Source: Gymnothorax reevesii (lineage: Eukaryota > Chordata > Actinopteri > Anguilliformes > Muraenidae). From it: 64,000 nucleotides of DNA. The notes beneath the pieces were generated by a model, which was not told where the DNA came from, searched no databases, and worked only from the letters and a program-made list of their open reading frames with translations. Of this stretch, positions 24,420 through 36,287 are shown one piece after another. The translations under genes were made by a program, and so were the position numbers. Each line of letters starts with the position of its first letter. The stretch's first letter is position 1. Location: positions 26,739,719-26,803,718 of the forward strand of contig CM056577.1 of the NCBI GenBank assembly GCA_029721435.1, in the 5' to 3' direction.

Positions 24420-25706
24420 TGCTGTGAGGGTGAGATCAAGAAACAGTCGCGAGAACCAAGCAGTAGAACCAATGCAGTAGAACTTGTTTAATTAATAAAG
24501 GGGGAGGCCCCCTGCAGGGCAGTAGGCAAAAGTACAAAGTCCACACTCCAAAAATCAAAATCCAGTTGGGCAAAAATAGAATCAAAAACCAGGGCAGCAA
24601 TCACAGTACTCGTAGTCGGACAGAAATGGGTCTGGTTCACCGGTACAGGTAGGTCAAAGAAGCAAAACCAGATTCCAATGGGCATAATCCTAATCGTAAC
24701 CAGGGCAGCAAACATAGATCTCGTGGTCGGGCAGAAAAAAGGTCAAAACACACAGATGCAACAATAATCCAAAATCACAAAGGCAAAAATCGAAAAGTGG
24801 GGCGGTCCAGTCAAAAAGGTATACACTGAGTAATCAAGGCGAGAGAAGAGTGGCACAAGAAGACTGAGGAAACGATCTGACAGAGACTGACTGTGAAGAG
24901 AAACTTAATAAACACTTCCAGGGAGATCACATGGTAAGAGACACAGGTGCAAACAGTCAGACTGATTACAAGGGAGCGGCACATGAGGGAGAACCTAATC
25001 CCATGATATTTGGCAGAAGCCAAAACGCGGACAGGGATCACAGGACAAACCTATATACAAACATAAGGTTCCAGTCAAGGAGTTCTAACGTGCATAGATA
25101 ATGAGAGAAAGGACTGCGTGATCAGATGTGGAGCTTCCACAGAAAATGCAGCAAAGGAGATTAGGGAGAGACAAGAGGCGGAGACTAGAACAGGGCGAGT
25201 GCTGATTAATCAATTAGTAAGTGAAACTATACAATCCCTTGGTGCTTGTTAGTAAGTTAGTATTATATACAATGTTAGTTAGTGTTAGTAACTCCTAGCA
25301 AAAACAACAAACTGTCAGTATGGTTAGTAAGATAGAAAAGTAAGTCGAAGTAAGCAAACGAGATTGGAAGGAAGACTGAAATCCAGAACCCAATAAATCA
25401 CCTGAAGAGTGACACACAGGACTGGGGCTGTGAGCAATGACAAGACGAGAGACCAGACAGGGGAGACGAAGTGCAGAGCATAATGGAAAACATGCACTGG
25501 AGTGAGACTATGGCAAAAAGCAAAATATGGAAAAGTAAAAAACTAAGACAATACAATGACAAAACCAATCAAAGTTACCAAATCACAATACACATTACAA
25601 AGGATAGTCAGACATAGCAAATATAAAAAAACACAAAAGGCAGTCAGAATAAACATGGCATGGTCAAGGCCAAAAACAGAACATGAGCAGATACAGAATC
25701 ACAACA
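24420..25706 (-). mobile_element. LTR-like insertion, minus strand, decayed
   Basis: Read on the minus strand, the interval starts tgttgtgattctgtatctgc, like the start of the solo LTR at 41092 (tgttgtgatccgcg). Its 3' part (24490-24560) matches that LTR's 3' part: ggactttgtac, then ctccccctttattaattaa. No clean 5-bp target duplication was found (caaac at the left, gcttc at the right), and the length exceeds the 697-bp LTR. The left edge or interior may therefore be rearranged. No gag or pol coding was seen, so it is probably a solo LTR relic. Confidence 0.6.
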
Positions 25707-26549
25707 GCTTCATCTTCTGCTGTTACCGGAATCCAACATTTTAATTTCACCATTTCCTGTTCCGTGACGTTTCTACATATTTTGGGTGTAGATTGTAAGC
25801 ATCCCTTGCTGCAAAGAGCTGAAAAACAAAAACGTAGCGGAGCGGACAAACCTTTGGCAGTATTTGAATGCCCGAAAAGTGTACGTGAAGACTAAAACCG
25901 CAAGTTTTATGACTAAATTTCATAGTGGTCTGTAAGACCATGCTTCCAACTGTCCAGCTCACCGGTCTACTAAATCCCTGAGCGCACTTCTGTCGTTATT
26001 CAGTTATCATTTGCACCTGCTCCCTGCTGTGTCTGAGTGGTAGCAGAGCATAAGTGAAGTCTGTGTAACCTCATGCCTGTTTGACATAGTAGTCTGTGTA
26101 GGATTGTTCTCAGGATATCGTGTACTGATCTCTAAACTCTAAGCCAAGTGCTGTTTTAGTTAAATGCAGCATTTTTATTTTTAAAGGAATATTGTCTCCT
26201 TTTTGCTTTTGTGTAATACATGGTACTGCTGTGCTTTCCATTTCTGGTATTACCTATTGTGAAGCATAGTGTTCAGAACCTCTGTGCCTTTTGTTTTTCT
26301 CTGCAGCATCTGTGCCTACTGCATTACAGCAGGGGATAATAAACCAACCAAATGCACCTCTGCACTTGAGTCCAGTCCTCCACTTCCTGTCCTCCGTGCA
26401 ACTGCACTCTGCACTACAGACGAAACGTTATGTAGTTGAACAAACTGCTTCATATTTGTACAAAAAAAATGTATGTAAATTACGAGGTCATCTCCAAAAT
26501 TTGTCCAATTTGCCGCTTCAAGCAATGCGCTTCATTTAACAACCTTGAA
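25707..26549. other. Short intergenic spacer, no gene
   Basis: Unique-looking sequence between two LTR-like insertions, with no supported coding. Confidence 0.4.
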
Positions 26550-26554
26550 ATTCT

Positions 26555-26784
26555 TGATATGGAATCAGGTAGACACCAGATGCGGGGAGATGGAAATGAG
26601 GATTTTATTGAACAAAAAACAAAACAGGCACGAGGGCCAACGAAAAACTTGGCCCAAAGGGTTGCAAAAGACAAACTAAAGTACGCTACACAGAGCGGGG
26701 AAACTAAATAGCAAAATGGCAAGAACAAAAAACCACTGGAAACTCCAGGTAGAAATTCAAGAAAAATAAATAACAAAACTATGG

Positions 26785-26829
<45 letters not shown>

Positions 26830-27637
26830 AGGGCTATGCACAAGACTTGGAAACAATGACTAGAAAGCATGAACATGAGCAACCAAACTTGCAAACAAGA
26901 ACTAGAACTTGAACACTGAGCGAGACGCGAGACACTGTCTGCCAGCCAACCTTCACCGCATCCAGATAAAGGCTTAGAAATCATGGCACATGAGGGGCAA
27001 CACCTGGAGAAGGAGAAACAAGAGGCATGGAAAGATCAAGACATGGACAGAGATTGGATGACAAGACTTGCTCATTAGGAGAATGAGCGTGCTCAGCTTA
27101 AGTACCAATTAAGTATGCAGTTTGGAAGCAAGCATGAATGTTAAGAACAGAAAAGCACAGCAAGATCTTGAAATAGCAAAGCAGGAATCATGACAATAAA
27201 CTCCCTGTCTAAATTAGTAGTATTAGTAATGTGCCTATCTAAGAATTACACCAACCCAGTGAGTGTTAGTAAATGTTAGTAGCTTAAAAACAGTTAATTG
27301 TCAATTAAGCTTAGAGAGCCCCGAATCAGCACAGCACAGAAGGAAGAGGGAAATACCAAAGCCAACCAGAGCTCTGAAATGTGCAGCAACGAAGGCACGG
27401 GGCGGAACGCAGACAAGCGGTGGAGTGGCTTGGCAGACCTGGCAAAAACAAAAACATGGAAAAGTAAAAACATGGACAATGAACATGAATTATGAAATGT
27501 AAAATCCTGAGACAAGAAACTGTTAAAACTGTGACATGAACTATGAACATAAACTATGAAACTATGAAATCTTGAACATGAAACTGTTAAAACCATAAAT
27601 GCTGTCCTGGCCAAGGCCAGGACCCCAGAACACAACA
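26555..27637 (-). mobile_element. Solo-LTR-like element, minus strand, 5-bp TSD
   Basis: The interval begins tgatatgg and ends ccccagaacacaaca on the plus strand. On the minus strand it therefore runs TG...CA, starting tgttgtgttctgggg. It is flanked by attct on both sides (26550-26554 and 27638-27642). A minus-strand aataaa (complement of tttatt near 26605) fits a polyadenylation signal. It shares ttagtaa-rich sequence with the 24420-25706 insertion. It contains a (TA)n/(CA)n microsatellite at about 26784-26829. No internal retroviral genes are present. The size (1.08 kb) suits a long LTR. Confidence 0.65.
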
Positions 27638-27642
27638 ATTCT

Positions 27643-29495
27643 ATGCTCTGACAATGGTCTTCATGCATGTTTGCTGTTCCAGAGTATGTTATTTCTGATA
27701 CATTTTACTGATGTATTGAAAAAAAAACAGTTTTTCATGTAGATTTCAGACACATATTAGTAGTAATGTTGACAGACACTTTGTGGTCACTTTGCAAGTA
27801 CTATTGCGACATTATATAAGCAGGATGTCCGGCATGCCTCCTTCGCTACAGTGTCTGTGTTTAGCTTCGCACTATAGCCAGAGATATCTGTTGTCAGGTT
27901 TTGAATGACTTTCTATCTTCTAATTGTTGGAGTTTTATCTCCCTTTTTCTTTCTCGCTTTGCTTCCGTGGTTCGGACAATTATATGTCCTTTGGAAGCGT
28001 GAGTACTTGCGTTTGGTCTATATTATTCTCTGTGTTTGTACTGTGTTTGTGCTAAACTCTTTCTCTCTGTCGTTGCGCTTGGCCTCTGTATACAACCGGC
28101 CATTACACCACTAGGAGGTTTTATCATTTGTTGATTTGTTTGTTAATTCATTTGCCATCTAACTCTTTTACCCATAGACTCCCCCTCCCTTTCCCCATAA
28201 TGACTACAAATGACTCCCCTGGCCTTATCAACAAAGATGACATTTGGGATACTCCCATTTTCAATCAATGGGGAAGGCAGAGAAAAGGCCCTATATACAT
28301 AAAGGTGTCATATGTAGTCAGTATGGGGAAAAGAGTTAAGGCATCATAAGAAGTCATGATGAGGAAAAAAGTTCAAGGAAAAGTTAATAAAAAGTAAAAG
28401 ATGGATGTCAATGTAATTTTGTGTGTTGATAGATACTGGTGCAAAAAGGAGGACACGATAAAATTTTGGTGGATATCCGACTCGAAATCTCTGCGTGTAA
28501 ATATGGCACTGTCGAGACTCGTTTAACACTCATTTTCATGATAATGCGACAGTGGAGGTAATGAGCTTTTCGAGTGAGTTCTAGTTAAATAAGAATCTGT
28601 AAGAAAAAAAAGCTTGTCTCAAAATGACCTGACAAAGTGAATAAATTGATGTTTCCGGGCACCTTCAAAACTTTAGAATTAGACAATGGTTTCAAAGTTA
28701 CATTTAGTATTCGCGAGACACTGCGCCCGCTAATGATTAATTAATGTAATTGACACATGGCATATTGCAGCAATATTGGACCAGAATTTTCAGGTATAAT
28801 TCATTACTTAAATACCGCTTCATTAAGTATGTATAAAATGACATTTTTAGTCCCCAAAGGCCAGTGCAGCCATGTTCCATCAGAGAGGAAAAGAAATTGC
28901 ATTTGAAAAAAAGAAGCTTTCCTTATTCAGAAAACTTTCATACATACAGGTTCAATATCCTTTCAGCTCGAGTCTATATTCATGTGCTATGTATTGGATG
29001 ATTAGTCATTCTGGTCTATGACATTTCTCATCAGTGGCGAATGCGGTCGTGTCACTAGATGAATCAGATTCCGTGTTTGTTTGTAATGAGGATTACTGTG
29101 ATAATGGCACTGTCCAACTATGATAAGGTTGTAGATTTATTTTCCAAGGCAAGACAAAGTGTACGCAAAGCACGTTCACAGTAATTACGGACTAGGTTAT
29201 ACCCTTCGTGACACACGATGCTTCTGTTGGAAGATGTAATATTATCCCCGGAGGGATCCCAGCCATTTTTAATTTGAGGATTAAATTAAAAAATAAATAA
29301 GGGCTCGTTAGAATTTGCGACTTCAAACACTAACAGTGAGCTTTGAAGACTTCCAGCTCAGACGGTATCAAAATTAAAGAGGAATATGTACACTGCATGA
29401 GAGAACGTGCGCGTTTGCATGTATGTGTGCGTGCATGTTTTCTCTGTGTGTGTGTGTGTGTGTGTGTGTGAGTGAGTGAGCACGCAAGTGCAAGT

Positions 29496-29531
<36 letters not shown>

Positions 29532-30349
29532 TAAGCGTGCACGCGCAAGTGTTTATGTATGCATGCGTGTGTTTGCGTGCTGTTTGTGATTAATCCTGAT
29601 TTAATGCATCTCTTTGTGTAGAGGAAGTTTTGCTCAAGGAAAGACTTGGAGAGAACACTTTATTCCTAAAATCGCCAGGCACCATAATGGCCCCAGAAAT
29701 AAACAATACTACAAAGTTAATGATCTTACAACAAGACAAAGAAAATGGCTCATCAAACTGGTCACAAACCTTCACAAAATACACACTTCTTCAGGATATT
29801 TTCAATCGCCATCTCTGTTATTCAGAGACAAGATAAAGAGTCCTTTAATTTTGAAACAATGGGCCCATATTTCTCTTTTTCTTTCTTGTTCAAACTGTAA
29901 ATTACCGGGTCGGCCATAGATGGCCTGTTCTTTCAACTGAAATTCAAATTCCAGATGAGGGACTCGAGTTCTTTAATGCGGGGAAGATATGTTGTGATTT
30001 GTCAGTAAATATACGTTAAGTGTTGAGGGATAACATTTAAGCTCTGCAAGCTGCTCCAGATCAGGACTTCAGCTAAAAAAATAAATTCATAAAAGGAAAT
30101 GATAAAATTCGCAAAGCAAACACCCAACTCCACCGCTGAATACTTTATTGTGTTCATGCTAAGAATGTGACTTATGCCCCTCTTCAGAGAAGAAAACAAC
30201 TCTGTTTCCAGATCAAAACACTGTTGCCATGCCTCCCAGTTTTCAAATCAGTTTCTCATAATAATTTCAGTTGTGAATCACAGCATCTGTTCTGAGGACT
30301 ATTTGAATTTTGGGAGTTCGCCTCCAGTTCTTGCGACATTGTTGTGCTG
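27643..30349. other. Intergenic DNA with (TG)n microsatellites
   Basis: Two (TG)n tracts lie at about 29444-29470 and 29500-29528. A block at 27800-28110 has a TATA-like tatataagc (about 27813) followed by CT-rich sequence, perhaps another LTR relic. Blocks near 28480-29280 look single-copy. No gene is supported. Confidence 0.4.
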
Positions 30350-30640
30350 TGAGTAGGGCTGTGGCTTCAAACATTGGCTGAGGGTGAAAATCCAGCCAAG
30401 GCATTTCTGTATGCGGTTTGCATGTGCTTCCTGGGTCTGCCTGGGTTTTCTTTGGGTACTCAGGTTTCCACCCATAGTGAAGAGACATTCACCTGGCTTA
30501 GACCAAGTGGACACTCAAAATTAACCATGGATATCAGAGCGTGCACCCTGGAATGGATTGGCGAACAGGATACTGCATATTCCTGCCTGTTGCCCATTGG
30601 CTGCTGGGATAGACTCCAGACTCCAGCCTCCAGCTGCAAA
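30350..30640 (+). repeat. Eroded copy of the same SINE-like fish repeat
   Basis: The order of words parallels the first repeat in the window: gtgagtagggctgtggc, then gtttgcatgtgcttcctggg, then a degraded tggattggcgaacagg, then ttgcccattggctgctggga and tagactccag. The last two are the usual downstream part of this family (a tgactggcgacctg-like segment followed by a gctgggataggctcc-like segment). It is heavily mutated. Confidence 0.6.
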
Positions 30641-30974
30641 TCCAGGCTGGTTTAGGAGTGTTTCCAGGTCTTTCCCAGGATTTGCCAAAACCAATTTCTG
30701 AAAGCACTTGGAACTGTCGCAACCCTCGTGTGAATTCCTATTGTGTCTTGTTCAATTCAGCAACTGGCGCGTCTATTAGGTGTATGTCACGTGTGACTGA
30801 TCTACATTGTGCGCATCTCCCCAGTGCATCTTATTACCTGATTATAGCCAGATGACGGGAATTGAAACCCACTTTTCAGTGCGACAAGTTTCTGGATTGT
30901 AATGTGCTTTTGTGCACTTAGAACCTGTCAGTATTCTGGTATGAACTCGCTGTCCTTGTTAACGCTGCAAAGTT
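30641..30974. other. Spacer, nothing recognised
   Basis: No gene or repeat identified between the SINE relic and the tandem family. Confidence 0.35.
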
Positions 30975-31215
30975 ATGAGCTTCCCGTCCTAATTGGGGTC
31001 CAGGATTGGGAATGCTTTCAGGTTAACCAACTAGTCAGTTTGTCAGTTCCAAATTGTAAGAACAAGCTCCCATGCCCAAGCAGGGTCCTGGATTGGGACA
31101 ATATTCTTGTTAACTTCTCCAAGTGTGTTCCTCTATCTATTTGTTAGGAACAAGCTCCCAGTCCTTCTACGATCATCAAGATTGGAACTGAGTTCCCCTC
31201 AAGCAACTCCATCCT
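30975..31215. repeat. About 88-bp tandem family, three decayed units
   Basis: Units restart at about 30977, 31060 and 31148 with an aacaagctccc-like word. Each then has a tggattggga-like word, a ttcttgttaac-like word and a ctctatctatttgttagg-like end. A second cluster of the same family sits at 43875-44030. Confidence 0.65.
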
Positions 31216-31884
31216 CCTTTGTGACAACGTGGTGCCGGCAAAGTCTGCAAAACAACTTGTTGTTATCCCGGAGGCCACTGGCTGGCGAGTAACAGCTCAA
31301 GCTTCCTCTATAACATCTGTACTGAACTGTACCATCATTAATGCATTCCCTTTGTTGCCACATCAGCTGTCAATTAACTACTCGTTGGATTGTACACTGC
31401 CTCTGCACTTGATTCAGTCTCTAGACCATAGCAAGAACTTTAAGTTGAGCAAACTCAAAAATGCTCTGCAACATTGTATTTTTTCTTCTCCCTTAACATT
31501 ATAGTTCAGAACACTGTTCCCAGTGCCTCTTCAGCGCCTCCTCTGTTCATGTGTTTTGAAGGGTACGTCATTAATCGCTTTCACATTGGTTCTGAAATCA
31601 TGCAAACCTCGCAGCGAAAAACAGCAATTCCAACCCAGATTTAGTTTCTTGGTGCCAGACAGCTGAAATGACCGGTATGTCTTTGGGTCAAAGAGAATGA
31701 CATCATTGGTGGAAGCGATTTCAGGAAGCAATTTTTTGGAGGAAGTGCCTTTGCCTTGGCCCTGAAAAACCCTCAGAGTAAGTAAAGGCAGCAGGGGCTG
31801 TGTATTACGAGGACATGTAATCTGTAGAGGGAGCGGTGAAGTGAGTTCCTGTATCGGTGCAGAGGGATCTTGCGCGCTCTTAAT
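31216..31884. other. Spacer, no gene
   Basis: No coding or repeat structure was identified. Confidence 0.35.
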
Positions 31885-32292
31885 GGAAAACCCATGTGCT
31901 GAAGGACCGGCAAGTCAACACCCAACATTTGTTCAGGAACGCCATAACAATATAATGTTATAACACTATTCATATAAACAACATGAGGATGGATAAATGT
32001 TATTTCAAGTCACCAATTTTTATTATCAAGTTTTCACATATTACATTTCTCATTGTAAATGGCTCGTGAAGTTATAGTGGAATTGTGAAGACCATTTGTT
32101 TATTTTTTTATTATTATTATTTTCACATTCATAATTTTTCTGAAAAACCCATGTATTGAAGACCTAAATGTCAATACCGAACATTTGTCAAGGAACAGTA
32201 CAGCAATATAATAATATAACAATATTTATATGAACCAGATGAGGATGGATTAATGATATTCCATGCCATTTCCCCCCACATTTTCACAAATT
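31885..32292. repeat. Direct duplication, period about 256 bp
   Basis: The block 31885-32045 recurs, diverged, at 32141-32292. Shared words in order are aaaacccatgt, acatttgt-caggaac, caatataat, and gatgaggatggat (31984 and 32240). The interval between copies is an AT-rich filler. Confidence 0.75.
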
Positions 32293-33380
32293 ATACTTTT
32301 GTGATCATAATGCTTATTGCAAAGTGCAGGCAAAGTGAATTCATATTTTCCAACTAAATCCTTTAACTGCATTCTGTTTGTAGGGAATGCAATTTGTTGA
32401 CTTTGATATACTGTAAGATTGCAATTAATGGCCTTTTTTATTTAGGTACTTTATTATGGTGAAAAGTAAAAGGCTGGTGGTTGTAGGAAACATTTTGGTC
32501 ATATTTGCTTGCTGTATGTCACATTGCAACCTCCAGGAGATTATATGCACCATTTAGCTGCTGATAACTGCTACTGCCAAGCGATGAGCGGAGAAACGAA
32601 ACACAAAGAAGGTGTATGTCAATGATTTGGTCCCCGCCTGTTAACTAATTAGTTCTGCTTATTCCCCTGTAAACACGCCCCTTGCCGCACTCCCCTGTGC
32701 ACTAATCACTTCCTCATTTTCCCTTGTCTCTCCTTTACAAGGACCAAGTTTTCTTTAGTTTGGTGCAAGTTTGTGTGCCGTCACAAGTAAGCACGATGAG
32801 CTTTTGATATTCCTGAGAGTTTCCCAGTTTTATTCTGTTCCTGTCCCACAGTCATCTGAGATTGTCCTGCCCATCATGTGTTGAGATTTTCTGGTTTGGT
32901 CTTTGGATAGTTCTTTGGATTTGTGATTTTGGTCTCCAATGGTTTAGGCGATTCATCTTTTGGCTATTGGCCAGGGGACTATTCCCTGACTAAGATTTGG
33001 ATTATCCTTTTCGTGCTGCATGTGCTATGACGAGCTTCAAACTGAACTGTTTCAATCTGTTTGGCCAAGAGTAAACTCTCAGATGGAACTACTGGAGCTG
33101 ATTCTCTGCCTTCGTTTCAGCCCTGCGTCTGATCTGTATCTCTGTGTGGCAGCTAAGGGCACAGGTGCCATTGTGTAGGTGGTGGGAAAAATAGATTTGA
33201 ATAAGTGCCAATAGATTCTTGGGGACAACTTTAAAGCGAGAATGGATACTCTTGCAAACTAATGATCCAACATACACATCCAAATCAACTATGAAACACC
33301 TCAAGGACGAAAGTATGAGGCTTTTAGAAAAGCCATCATAGTCCCCAGTTTTGCACTTCATGGCAAACATACTGGGTGAT
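32293..33380. other. Intergenic; possible LTR-like relic at 32640-33070
   Basis: The 32640-33070 block has the T-rich, ggatttgtgattttgg-type composition seen in the solo LTR at 41.1 kb, but no ends. No gene. Confidence 0.3.
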
Positions 33381-33728
33381 TTAAAGGGGCAATAAGCGGA
33401 AATGCATAATTTCTAGATTGAAGGAATTAAAAATCACTTTGTGAAGAACGAAAGGTGTAATTTCATCCGGAGTATAGCAGGACGTCCCACACCCGCCCAC
33501 TGTGTTGATCTCCAGCCCTTTTTACATACCTGGTCCGGCTGCACGTTTATGTATGTTCATGTGAATCGCTGCCTCCTCCTTCCCGAGAATGCATTCATAC
33601 AGCCAGTGAGCAGCGGCAGCGCGTTTTTTTTTAAATGTGAAATGGCGGAGAGCGGAACGAAACGTTCGACTAGAATGTATTTTAGCGGACACACTTCTGT
33701 GTTCCACCTCACAGCGTGAAGTCATCCA

Positions 33729-33782
33729 GGGTTAAGGTTAGGTTTAGGTTAGTGTAAGGTTTAGGTTAAGGGTTAGGGTAGG
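33729..33782 (+). repeat. Short interstitial telomere-like tract
   Basis: Degenerate ggtta/ttaggg words in series (gggttaaggttaggtttagg, ending gggttagggtaggg) inside the TTAA element. Confidence 0.65.
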
Positions 33783-33841
33783 GACTCTCCTCACAACGCA
33801 ATGTCATCCAGGCTGTTATTTGCGTATGGGCTCGGGGCACG

Positions 33842-34062
33842 GTGCGTCTGCTAAAATGCATGTGTACCAAACGTTCACCTGAAGACGAGCAGGATCTGAA
33901 ATTACTTCTAAAGAAACAACGGTCGTTGGCAAAGAAGTTGTCGGATAAAGAAAGGGACAGAACCCAGATTAATATTAGCCTTGCATTTCCAAGGTGGAGA
34001 GCACTGCGAGAGCTAAAGGGGCTACAATCTGACTCAGAGATAGCTCCTCTTCTCCGGGACAG
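33842..34062 (+). pseudogene. Transposon-borne exon with basic INIxLAFxxWR domain
   Basis: The reading contains a Lys-rich segment (KKQRSLAKKLSDKERDRTQ), then INISLAFPRWRALRELKG and LQSDSEIAPLLRDR. It ends at a good splice donor, GACAG|GTAAGA, with the exon end at 34062. The following in-frame stop (taa) lies inside the donor, so the ORF end is only apparent. It is related to the minus-strand exon at 47866-48062 across about 45 residues. The ATG at 33842 is possible but not certain; a second ATG lies at 33857. I do not recognise a named domain. Similar short basic N-terminal domains occur in fish proteins linked to mobile DNA. Function is unknown; DNA binding is an inference from the basic, helical character. 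Downstream exons are missing or displaced by the nested insertion at 34176. Confidence 0.6.
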
Positions 34063-34175
34063 GTAAGAAACAACATAAAGTCAAATGTCTGCTTTAATTA
34101 GTGTTACAGTAACGTTAGGCACATGTCGCTATGTCGATTCAATTAAGTTAAAAGTTAAATTGTAGCATGAGTTAA

Positions 34176-35305
34176 AAGAGCAATATGTAAGTTTGTGGCC
34201 AAAACTGGTAGTGTAATCACATTCAAAATAGTGCAGTGCGCAGTATCCCCTCCTTCTCTCTCCCAGATGAGAGGTTGCCAGCTAGGTTGCCTGATCCAGC
34301 AAGAATGTCCACTACCCGGAGCTACCATGGCTACGTTTCAATATCACCAATGATTAGCTCTGACAGGGTTGTGTTCAGTTCAGTTCAGAAAAGATCAAGA
34401 CTAATGACTAACTAACTTTAGCAATGGTCATATTGTTCAATTTGCTCGTCACTCTTCTGTGTGGATAGCCCACTTAAGTCCATACTGTAATATGCGTAAA
34501 GAATGAACAAGGACTCATTTGACCGATGTACTGTCTCAATTACATTTCATATTGCCATAATGGCTGTGCTAATGTTGGAACAGTTTCCATAGCGTCTCAG
34601 CATAAAGCCAGAGAAACTGACTAACAATGCATTGCTAATGTTACCAATGGAGAGCCAGGGTTACCTTAATTTCTCAAACTATTTGTTACCTAGTCAATTT
34701 GATGACCCACCTGCATACGCACTAACGTGCCATGAACCAACTTACATAACGTTATTCGACTGTAGAGAATATTTGAAATGTCCGTGCCTATATTAAATAG
34801 AATTAAGTTAGCAGAGCTTAGCTGAATCTTTCCTGCCCAGGAGAAAATTAGCAACTTCGGCGTCCGTCTTCAAATTCTTCTCCACTTTCAGCCGTCTCCA
34901 TCTTTCAAAGGCATATCCTATACAGATCCTTGTTTTGTTTCTGATATTGTCACAACGTATTTCGGAATCATAACGAGGCCTTTAAGGTTTAAGGTAATAT
35001 CAGACATTTCTGCTCTGAAACGCTGGTAGCTGCAGCTCAGTGGTAACCGGCAACTTGGATGCCGAAACGCTACTGACTTGGTGATTGGGAGATAGGGTGG
35101 AGGGTGGCGCAACCGGCCAAAACACAAAATGACAACATAAACATTAGTTGTGGGCTGCAACTTCGCTTTTGTAATGAGAAAATTCTGGCTAAACTACTGT
35201 TGTCACTGATATAAGTGTTTGAAATTAACATCATTTCTTAATGTCTGAAGATATATCAGGGCCATTTCATGATTAATCAACATATATTTCTTCCATATTG
35301 CTCTT
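34176..35305. mobile_element. Nested TTAA MITE, 1.13 kb
   Basis: The left end is aagagcaatatgtaag and the right end is the complement of aagagcaatatggaag (one mismatch). It is flanked by TTAA at 34172-34175 and 35306-35309. The ends resemble, but differ from, those of the enclosing element (AGAGCAATATG versus AGGGGCAATAAG), so it is a different subfamily of the same group. No coding recognised. Confidence 0.85.
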
Positions 35306-35799
35306 TTAATGTCCAGAGCTTCGGTTGTTAGCGGCTTGGTCCTAGCAATGGGCCAGGCGTTACAGTTGTGTTACGTGAGTACCGCGGCAGCCGGCTAATA
35401 TTTGCAATTAGCGCAAATCTGCAGTTTCGTGAGCATTTCAGGTTCAATGTACTGAGTAATAACACCTCGGAAACAAACTGGCTCGTCATTCTGCCAAATA
35501 GTAGAGGTAGAGGGAGGTGTGGTTCATGACACACTTTGTTTTGGTCTACAGGCAGCGCACAACACCAAACCTAGCGGTGAAACGATTTTACTTATTGCCC
35601 CTTTAAAAAAGTCTGTTCATGCAAGGAGGCCAAATAACATAAATATTCTGGAGGAGTTGTGAAACATGCAATGGACAGAATATTCCACAAATAAGAATCG
35701 TTAGCCTTGTACAGTAGGTGAAACAGGAAGCATTTGTAAGCTGTGATAGTTAGAAAAAGAGGGAGATACAAATACTTATTGAAAAGGTTCAGTTGAACT

Positions 35800-36279
35800 G
35801 GCTGCCGTATAGCTCACTCGATAAAGCGTCGCGTTGCGAAGCAGAAGTGACTATCACGTCGCGGGTTCAAGCCCCGCTTCGTACCAGCCAGCAGTGGTCG
35901 GCTGCTTTTTCAGAGTAGCGCACAACTGGCTATAGCGCTACAGGGTTGCAAATTGGGAAGAGACTGCCGGGAAGGGAATATAATTTGCCTTGTTCATTGC
36001 TCAAGCGCCTCCTGTTGGCCAGACGGGCACTTGTCAGGAAGATTCTAAGTCTGTTCATGTCCGGGTATCCTCCGCCCTCGTTCTGAACTTGCAAAGATTC
36101 AACCATTGAGAGTATAAGAAGGGGTGGGTGACAGGCGCGTGCTTCGGAGGAGAGCCGCAAACTGTCCACACTCTCCTGAGTTGGCAGCAAGGGGTCAGAT
36201 ACGAGCAAGACTTGTACATAATTCTCCAATTTGGCATTCCAGATTCAGATGGGATTGGAGATGCCAAATAAAAAAAAAG
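35800..36279 (+). mobile_element. tRNA-derived SINE, 480 bp, intact TSD
   Basis: The 5' head begins ggctgccgtatagctcactc, with an A-box-like tagctcactcgataaagcg and a B box gcgggttcaagccccgc (about 35862-35878). The tRNA-like 3' side ends ttcgtaccagcc, which can pair with the start. A unique body of about 370 bp follows, then an A-rich tail (aaataaaaaaaaa). The 8-bp duplication gttgaact flanks it (35792-35799 and 36280-36287). Together these are hallmarks of LINE-mobilised SINE insertion. The spacing from A box to B box is a little longer than in a true tRNA, so this is not a functional tRNA gene. I do not recognise the body family. Confidence 0.82.
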
Positions 36280-36287
36280 GTTGAACT

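Larger units (their letters stand above)
33385..35602 (+). mobile_element. TTAA-target DNA transposon, 2.2 kb, Kolobok/piggyBac-like
   Basis: The left end is aggggcaataagcgg and the right end cttattgcccct, giving 12-bp perfect terminal inverted repeats. Both are flanked by TTAA (33381-33384 and 35603-35606). It carries one short exon (33842-34062, plus strand), a telomere-like tract (33729-33782) and a second, nested TTAA element (34176-35305). No transposase core is visible, so it is non-autonomous or deleted. The assignment to Kolobok rather than piggyBac is an inference from TTAA and the terminal sequence. Confidence 0.85.

Noticed and set aside
35800..35890. Functional tRNA gene
   Set aside because: A and B boxes are present, but the region is longer than a tRNA, the cloverleaf does not close cleanly, and the sequence is the head of a 480-bp insertion with target duplications.
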